A stretch of DNA of 64,000 nucleotides from Volutella citrinella. Its lineage: Eukaryota > Ascomycota > Sordariomycetes > Hypocreales > Nectriaceae. Of this stretch, positions 58,546-64,000 are shown piece by piece. The notes under the pieces are model-generated. The model had not been told where the DNA came from and did not search any database. It worked only from the letters and a program-made list of their open reading frames with translations. Each line of letters opens with the position of its first letter. Position 1 is the stretch's first letter. The position numbers and the translations under genes are program-made. The DNA lies in assembly GCA_034401135.1 (NCBI GenBank), contig JAWZSP010000008.1, positions 1,116,001 through 1,180,000 on the forward strand, in the 5' to 3' direction.

Positions 58546-59847
58546 ATGGCGACCATGGCTCCCTCACTCGCGAGAGCTCAGACCCCTATCCGCCGGGCCC
58601 TAACCGCCACCTCCGCCTCTACCGTCCGATTCTTTGCCACAGTCCCGAGCCCCGGAGAGCAAGATAAGCCCGTCACGAAGCGGCCGAAGACATACTTCAA
58701 GGACACCACCGTCGCACCCTTCGCGGAATTCGTGGGTACATCGTCAGCCACGCAGCCCCTCTCAAATACCGAAGCGTACAGTCTGAGGACCGCTGAGGTT
58801 GGCCCCGACGGCAAGAAGCGAACAATCACGCGTCTGCCGGAATGGCTCAAGACGCCGATTCCGGCAGGAAACGACAACTTCAAGAGCATCAAGAAGGACC
58901 TGCGAGGACTGGGACTGCATACCGTGTGTGAGGAGGCGCGATGTCCCAACATATCCGAGTGCTGGGGAGGCTCCGACAAGAGCTCCGCGACCGCCACCAT
59001 TATGCTCATGGGTGACACCTGCACTCGAGGATGCCGTTTCTGCAGCGTCAAGACGAACCGAAAGCCGCCGCCTCTGGACCCCCACGAGCCTGAGAACACC
59101 GCGGAGGCCCTTGCCCGATGGGGACTGGGCTATGTCGTCCTGACCAGCGTCGATCGAGACGATCTGGCGGACGGTGGTGCCAGGCACTTTGCCGAGACCA
59201 TTCGGCGCATTAAGCAGAAGAAGCCGACTCTTCTTGTTGAGGCCCTGACCGGCGATTTCCGTGGGGACCTTGATATGGTGAAGGTGGTGGCGGAGAGTGG
59301 CCTGGATGTGTATGCGCACAATGTCGAGACTGTCGAGGACCTTACCCCATATGTCCGAGATCGAAGGGCCACCTTCAGGCAGAGTCTCAGCGTGTTGAAG
59401 CACGTGAAGGATGTGCGAGGCAAGGAGGGTATCATCACTAAGACTAGTATCATGCTGGGCCTGGGAGAGCAGGAGCACGAAGTCATGGCTGCGCTTGAGG
59501 GTAAGAATCCTAAACCCAAGCTCTTCGTAAGGCATTGCTAACATTCAAAAGAACTGCGAAAGGTTGATGTCGACGTCGTCACATTTGGCCAGTACATGCG
59601 TCCCACCAAGCGCCACCTCAAGGTCGAGAAGTATGTCACTCCTGATGAGTTCGAGATGTGGCGCAAGCGAGCGCTAGATATGGGCTTCCTTTATTGCGCC
59701 AGTGGACCACTTGTGCGCTCATCATACAAAGCTGGCGAGTCCTTCATTGAGAATGTGTTGCGCAAGCGCTCCGGCGAGAAGGGCATGGCCAACCGAACCC
59801 TGGAGCAGGCTGTGGCGCTCGACTCCGAGTCCAGATCGACTATCTGA
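58546..59847 (+). CDS. LIP5: Lipoyl synthase, mitochondrial
   Basis: Two exons, 58546-59500 and 59552-59847, give 416 residues. This radical-SAM enzyme inserts two sulphurs into octanoyl chains on lipoate-dependent proteins in mitochondria. The first 60 or so residues are basic and Ser/Thr/Ala-rich, fitting a targeting sequence. The auxiliary cluster motif is [12 protein letters not shown] (Cys 128, 133, 139) and the radical-SAM cluster motif is CTRGCRFC (Cys 159, 163, 166). Later signatures are [23 protein letters not shown] and [14 protein letters not shown]. The end has the typical [12 protein letters not shown] with the conserved RSSY serine. The ATG at 58546 is followed by a second at 58555, and both give a plausible presequence. 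AATAAA lies about 50 bases past the stop. Confidence 0.96.
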
Positions 59848-60474
59848 GCGTCGACACTACGTCCCTTCTCCACTCGCTTCGGACAGTGCAAGTGTCCAAA
59901 TAAACATATAAAACTGATAATAATGGGCTATGACCATAATGGTGGCCGTATTGGATGGCGTTGGAACTGGTTACAGGTTTGGGTGGCGACTTCAACTATA
60001 GAACTAAAAGTGGTCTTCAACAAGGCCTACCTACATTACCCCTTGATGGGATACTTGTTTAAATACATTCGCCATTGCTGTTGCGCCTAGGATGTGCGTT
60101 CGTCTTGTGCAGGCTGCCGTTAATCGTATCTAGTGGACGGATACCAAAATGTTACGATTGATGAGTCGGACAAGGAAAGAAGCAATGGTCACTAGTATTG
60201 GGAAAGGGCCTTATCAGGTTAGTCATGAGCCTGCCGATATTGGACGTTGTTGAGGCAGGCGCTGGTTTGTACCAAGGTCAACTCTGCCTGGAGGTGCGAG
60301 GAAGGCGCATCTCGTGTTTGGCAGGACTACAGGTTCTCATGTGCGCCCAACCTCATCTCTTCACCTACTTCCACAACTGGTTGCGAACAGACAGATTCCG
60401 CTTGCAGCTTGGTCAAGGATCTTACACCCTCCTCGAACGACTCATCCCAATTATTTAAGCGAGCGGCCAGGAAG
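59848..60474. other. Intergenic region before the glucanase gene
   Basis: About 0.6 kb with the LIP5 3' UTR and the GH55 promoter. The last 120 bases are pyrimidine-rich. Nothing else seen. Confidence 0.5.
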
Positions 60475-62976
60475 ATGAGGTTCGCCGTCGTGGTTACTAC
60501 CGCCCTGGTCGGTGCTGTGAATGCCAAGTATTGGATGGAAGAGATTGGTCACTTTGGTCGTTCGCCTTACTTCCCCGACAGCAAATACCCTGTCTTTCGG
60601 AATGTGAGAGACTATGGTGCGGTGGGGGATGGAGGTTGGTGGAGGTGTGAACCGATGCAGAGCTTCACTTACATGCTTTCAAGTCACCGACGATACAGCT
60701 GCCATCAACGCGGCCATCAGCGCAGGCAGTCGCTGCGGCCCCGGAGTATGCAAGGGAAGCACAATATCCCCTGCAACCGTCGATATTCCATCCGGGTTCG
60801 TCAACAACCTGGTGGGCTCAATCCTTCAGCTAGTGCTAACAGCATCCAGAACATACCTGATCAGCAGTTCAATACTGGATCTCTACTACACCCAGCTGAT
60901 CGGCGACCCTACGAACAGACCTATCATCAAAGCAGCTAGCTCATTTTCCGAAGACAGCTTTGGATTGATCGATGCCAACCCGTACTTGTTCACTGGTGCC
61001 CTCTCTTGGAACTCGACCAACACCTTTTTTCGGCAGATTCGGAACCTTATAATCGACACTACCGCGTTGCCCCCAAGTTCCTCGGTTGTTGGAATCCATT
61101 GGCCGTGCTCTCAAGCATCGGCGATTACCAATTGCGAGTTCCAACTCTCCCAAGTACCCGGCAACCGACACACCGGCCTCTTCATTGAAGAAGGGTCGGG
61201 CGGCTTGTTGAATGACTTGTTCTTTTACGGCGGCGGCAATGCTACCGTGCTCGGAAATCAGCAATATACTGCCAGGAATCTCTGGTTCTTCAACGCCGAT
61301 GTTGGAATCCAGATGACCTGGAACTGGGGCTGGCTGTTCAAGAGCGTCGTCTTCCAAAATTGTCGAGTAGGGATTCAGATTGATCAAGGCGCCGACAGCG
61401 TTGGTTCCATGACAATCCTTGATAGCTGGTTTGGAAGTGTCAACACAGCAATTGCGACAACACGTCTGAGCATCGGGGAGTTGGGTGGCAAAGCTACCCT
61501 CGCCATTGACAATGTACTCTTTGAGAATGTTACGCATGCAATCACTGGACCCGGTGGAGTAGCGGTTGCGAGCACTATCCAGCTGTCAGATGAAGCTGTA
61601 TATGTCATGGTAAGTCCAAGGACCCAGGGAATTTGGCAGAACCTCACTGGTTTTAGGGACATATCGCAGATGCGCAAGGCTTGTCCGACAAAACAGGGCT
61701 CTATCGCTTACCTACAGGCCGCAGTCCCAACCTCATCGAGAGCAACAAATACTATGAGAGGTCCAAGGCAAGTTGCTAGAAAGACTAGCCGCTCCATGAC
61801 TGGACTAACTCGCCAAAGCCGCATTATGAGCAAATCGAGAGCAGATTCTTCTTCTCCGCAAGAGTCGCGGGCGCTACTGGTGACGCTGATACGGACGACA
61901 CGAACGCGCTGAACTGGCTTTTCAGCTACACAGCTGCCAATGGCCTCATTGCCTTTCTAGACGCCGGTATATACATTGTGACGGACACAATTTTCGTCCC
62001 ACCGAATTGCAGGATCGTCGGGGAGGCACAGAGCTCCATTATCATGGCAACGGGAGCCAATTTTCAAGACATCAACCGGCCACGCCCCGTAGTCCAAATT
62101 GGACGGCCTGGCGATCAAGGCCACCTGGAGTGGTCGGACACAATTGTTTCCACACGAGGACCTGCCCCAGGAGCGGTGTTTATCCAGTACAACCTGTACA
62201 CCGAAGGGATTCCTTCTGGCATGTGGGATGTCCATACCCGCATTGGCGGATTTGCGGGAACATACCTCCAAGTCTCCGAATGTCCTGCCATTAAAGGCCC
62301 CACCATGATCAATCCCAATTGCATGGCCGGGTATATGAGCATGCACATAACAGCCTCCGCTGGTGGGCTCTATACCGAAAACTGCTGGCTCTGGGTCGCC
62401 GACCACGATCTCGAGGATCAAAAGTACCAGCGCATTGCACTATACGTCGGACGGGGCCTGCTCGTCGAGTCTAAACGTGGGCCCGTTTGGCTGAGTGCGT
62501 CTGGCTCGGAGCATCATGTTCTGTACCAATACCAGCTTGTGAATACCGCGGATGTATACATTGGCCATGCTCAGACGGAGCAGGCGTACTTTCAGCCATT
62601 GCCCCCAGCGCAAATCCCATTCCCAGTGGCTCCCCAGCTCTCAGATCCCGACTTTGGTCACAGCTGCGGCCAAGCAGTTTCGGCATGCAACATGGGGTGG
62701 GGTCTGAGGATCGTCAACTCGAGCAACGTGGTCGTGTATGAAGCAGGGCTGTACTCGTTCTTCCAGAACTACAACGACTCATGCGCCAGTAACAAGTCTC
62801 CGGAATATTGCCAAGACAGAATTCTGAGCCTCGAAGGCGATGCGACGGGGACCAGATTTGTGGGACTGAACACTGTGGGCACGAAGATCATGGTGCATCG
62901 GAATGGCGTGGATTTGGTCAGCTCCTTGCCAAACAACAGCACCTTTGCTGATAGTTTGGCGCTGTATCTGCCCTGA
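60475..62976 (+). CDS. Secreted exo-beta-1,3-glucanase, GH55 family
   Basis: Five exons, 60475-60634, 60684-60795, 60850-61609, 61657-61767 and 61819-62976, give 766 residues, the usual size. GH55 enzymes release glucose or short glucans from beta-1,3-glucan and serve in wall turnover or attack on other fungi. A signal peptide covers residues 1 to about 17 (MRFAVVVTTALVGAVNA). Two right-handed beta-helix halves each begin with a similar motif, NVRDYGAVGDG-VTDDTAAINAAI and GDADTDDTNALNWLFSY. Later family features include HVLYQYQLVN and TEQAYFQPLP, where the catalytic Glu is expected by family comparison (not proven here). Intron 4 (61768-61818) has a GC donor (GCAAGT), needed to keep the frame across RSK-PHYEQ. 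Many Asn-x-Ser/Thr sites are present. Confidence 0.93.
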
Positions 62977-63495
62977 ATCCCAACACCACTCAGCTACTCA
63001 ACCTCGACGTGACACGCATGGATTCACGGCTTGTTGGGTCAGCCAGGATGGAGGGTAGACATTTTGCCGAGGGCTGTTTTAGCCTGTGAGTATCATATGT
63101 TGAGGCTTTTAAATTCCATGCAATGTCATTATTGTTTCGTTTATAACGCGTGCTTGCTTCCATCACCTCGCTCTCGATATGCAAACGCGCATACTTCGTT
63201 ATTACTAGTAGTGTACTCAGTGCTCAGTGAGACTGCTGCTAAAAATGACCTGGGAACCACTTCCGGCCAGTCGCTTGGGGGACGGAAGTGGCGCGGGCAG
63301 AAAGCGGCAATGTGTCTCACCGCCTGCCTTTAGCGGCGATTGCCGCCGAGCTCTTGGTGGGCTTGGTCAGCGCCGCCACTGCCTGCAGCACGCACCTGCG
63401 AGTCCCAAGCTGGCCACTTCAACAAGCACCACCTTGTGAATCCCGCTCTTGACCTTTGCCAGCTTCTCGAAGTGCCCAAACGACAAACCGCGAAC
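62977..63495. other. Intergenic region before the thioredoxin gene
   Basis: About 0.5 kb with the glucanase 3' UTR and the promoter of the next gene. No distinct motif. Confidence 0.5.
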
Positions 63496-64000
63496 ATGAG
63501 CATCAACATCGGATCTTCTTCTGAGTGGCAATCGTTGCTGTCCGGCACCAATGTCGTCATCGCCGACTGTACGTCTCTCGCCTGGACATGCCCTCGGGCG
63601 CATTGACATGGATGCCTCCGCTGGCAATGAAGCCGTCATGATCACTGACATGCGACAACATATAGTCTACGCCGAATGGTGCGGGCCCTGCAAGATGATT
63701 GCACCGCATTTCGAGAAGCTCGCTGGCGAACACTCCCGCCCGAAGAAGGTCGCCTTCGCCAAGATCAACGTCGACTCCCAGTCCGCCATCTCGCAGTCCA
63801 ACGGCGTCTCGGCTATGCCCACCTTCAAGATCTTCCACGCTGGCAACTGCATCGACACCATCAAGGGCGCGAACCCGCCCGCCCTGAGCGAAGCCATTCT
63901 CAAGGCCGTAAAGCTTGCCAACGGCCCCGGCCAACTCGGCAATTCCTTCAAGACACCCGGTCGCACCCTCGGCGGCAGCGGTGCCCCGCGCGCAAAGGGA
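63496..64000 (+). CDS. Thioredoxin-domain protein, partial at the window edge
   Basis: Exon 1 is 63496-63568. Exon 2 starts at 63666 and runs past base 64000, so only the first 136 residues are visible. The protein opens MSINIGSSSEWQSLL and has the active site FYAEWCGPCKMIAPHF formed across the intron, the cis-Pro motif SAMPTFKIFH and the helix NPPALSEAILKAVK. These identify a thioredoxin fold with a redox-active Cys pair. After about residue 108 a Gly/Ala-rich linker (TPGRTLGGSG) starts, so a second domain is likely downstream; thioredoxin-like proteins with a C-terminal PITH domain have this layout, but it cannot be seen here. No signal peptide, so probably cytosolic. Confidence 0.9.

Noticed and set aside
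60840..60880. ACCTGAT-like string suggestive of a TPP riboswitch
   Set aside because: It is the coding start of GH55 exon 3, and the partner CTGAGA element is absent.
1..64000. CRISPR arrays, bacterial operons or defence systems
   Set aside because: The DNA is eukaryotic, with spliceosomal introns throughout, and no direct-repeat array with spacers was seen.

Overview
The window is nuclear DNA of a filamentous ascomycete (Pezizomycotina), most likely a Sordariomycete and probably Hypocreales. The evidence is short GT-AG introns (mostly about 45-100 bases), C/G-ending codons, a split tRNA-Tyr gene, and a gene set that includes the DASH subunit Spc19, the dynactin-like Ro10, the osmosensor Sho1, a GH55 glucanase, an INDA1/PUT4-type permease and tandem-ZZ proteins. 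The species cannot be fixed from the sequence alone. No bacterial, viral or transposase-coding genes were seen.

Layout. Positions 1-20000 hold a possible gene tail at the edge, a Zn2Cys6 regulator (-), a single-pass N-glycosylated membrane protein (-), SPC19 (+), SHO1 (-) with a very long upstream region, a split tRNA-Tyr, a polyQ/WW/ZZ protein (+) and RO10 (-). Positions 20000-25000 are gene-dense: a vacuolar-type amino acid transporter (+) converges on MRPS16 (-), which shares a short CCAAT-containing promoter with the NAD(P)HX epimerase gene (+), followed by a small Cys-rich ORF (-). Positions 25000-43000 are gene-poor: an F-box-like protein, tRNA-Ser, tRNA-Gln, a DUF2236/MpaB-type oxygenase, an amino acid permease with GATA-factor sites upstream, and a 157-base inverted-repeat element. 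Positions 43000-53000 hold two large intron-rich housekeeping genes, ADE6 (14 exons) and QNS1 (18 exons), with a second tRNA-Gln between them. Positions 53000-64000 hold an isolated GPI-anchored cell-wall protein, lipoyl synthase, a secreted GH55 exo-beta-1,3-glucanase and the start of a thioredoxin-domain gene that runs off the edge.

How the genes relate. Most are independent core genes, not a cluster. Two act on NAD: QNS1 makes it and the epimerase repairs hydrated NAD(P)H. Two act on microtubules: Spc19 at kinetochores and Ro10 in dynein transport. Two are amino acid carriers, one at the plasma membrane and one in the vacuolar AVT group. No secondary-metabolite cluster or defence system was recognised. 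The least ordinary items are the WW plus tandem-ZZ protein, the short inverted-repeat element near 42.4 kb, two GC-AG introns, a 24-G tract inside an intron, and the N-glycosylation-rich membrane protein without a visible signal peptide. Exon limits were read by eye from splice sites and reading frame, not from transcripts.
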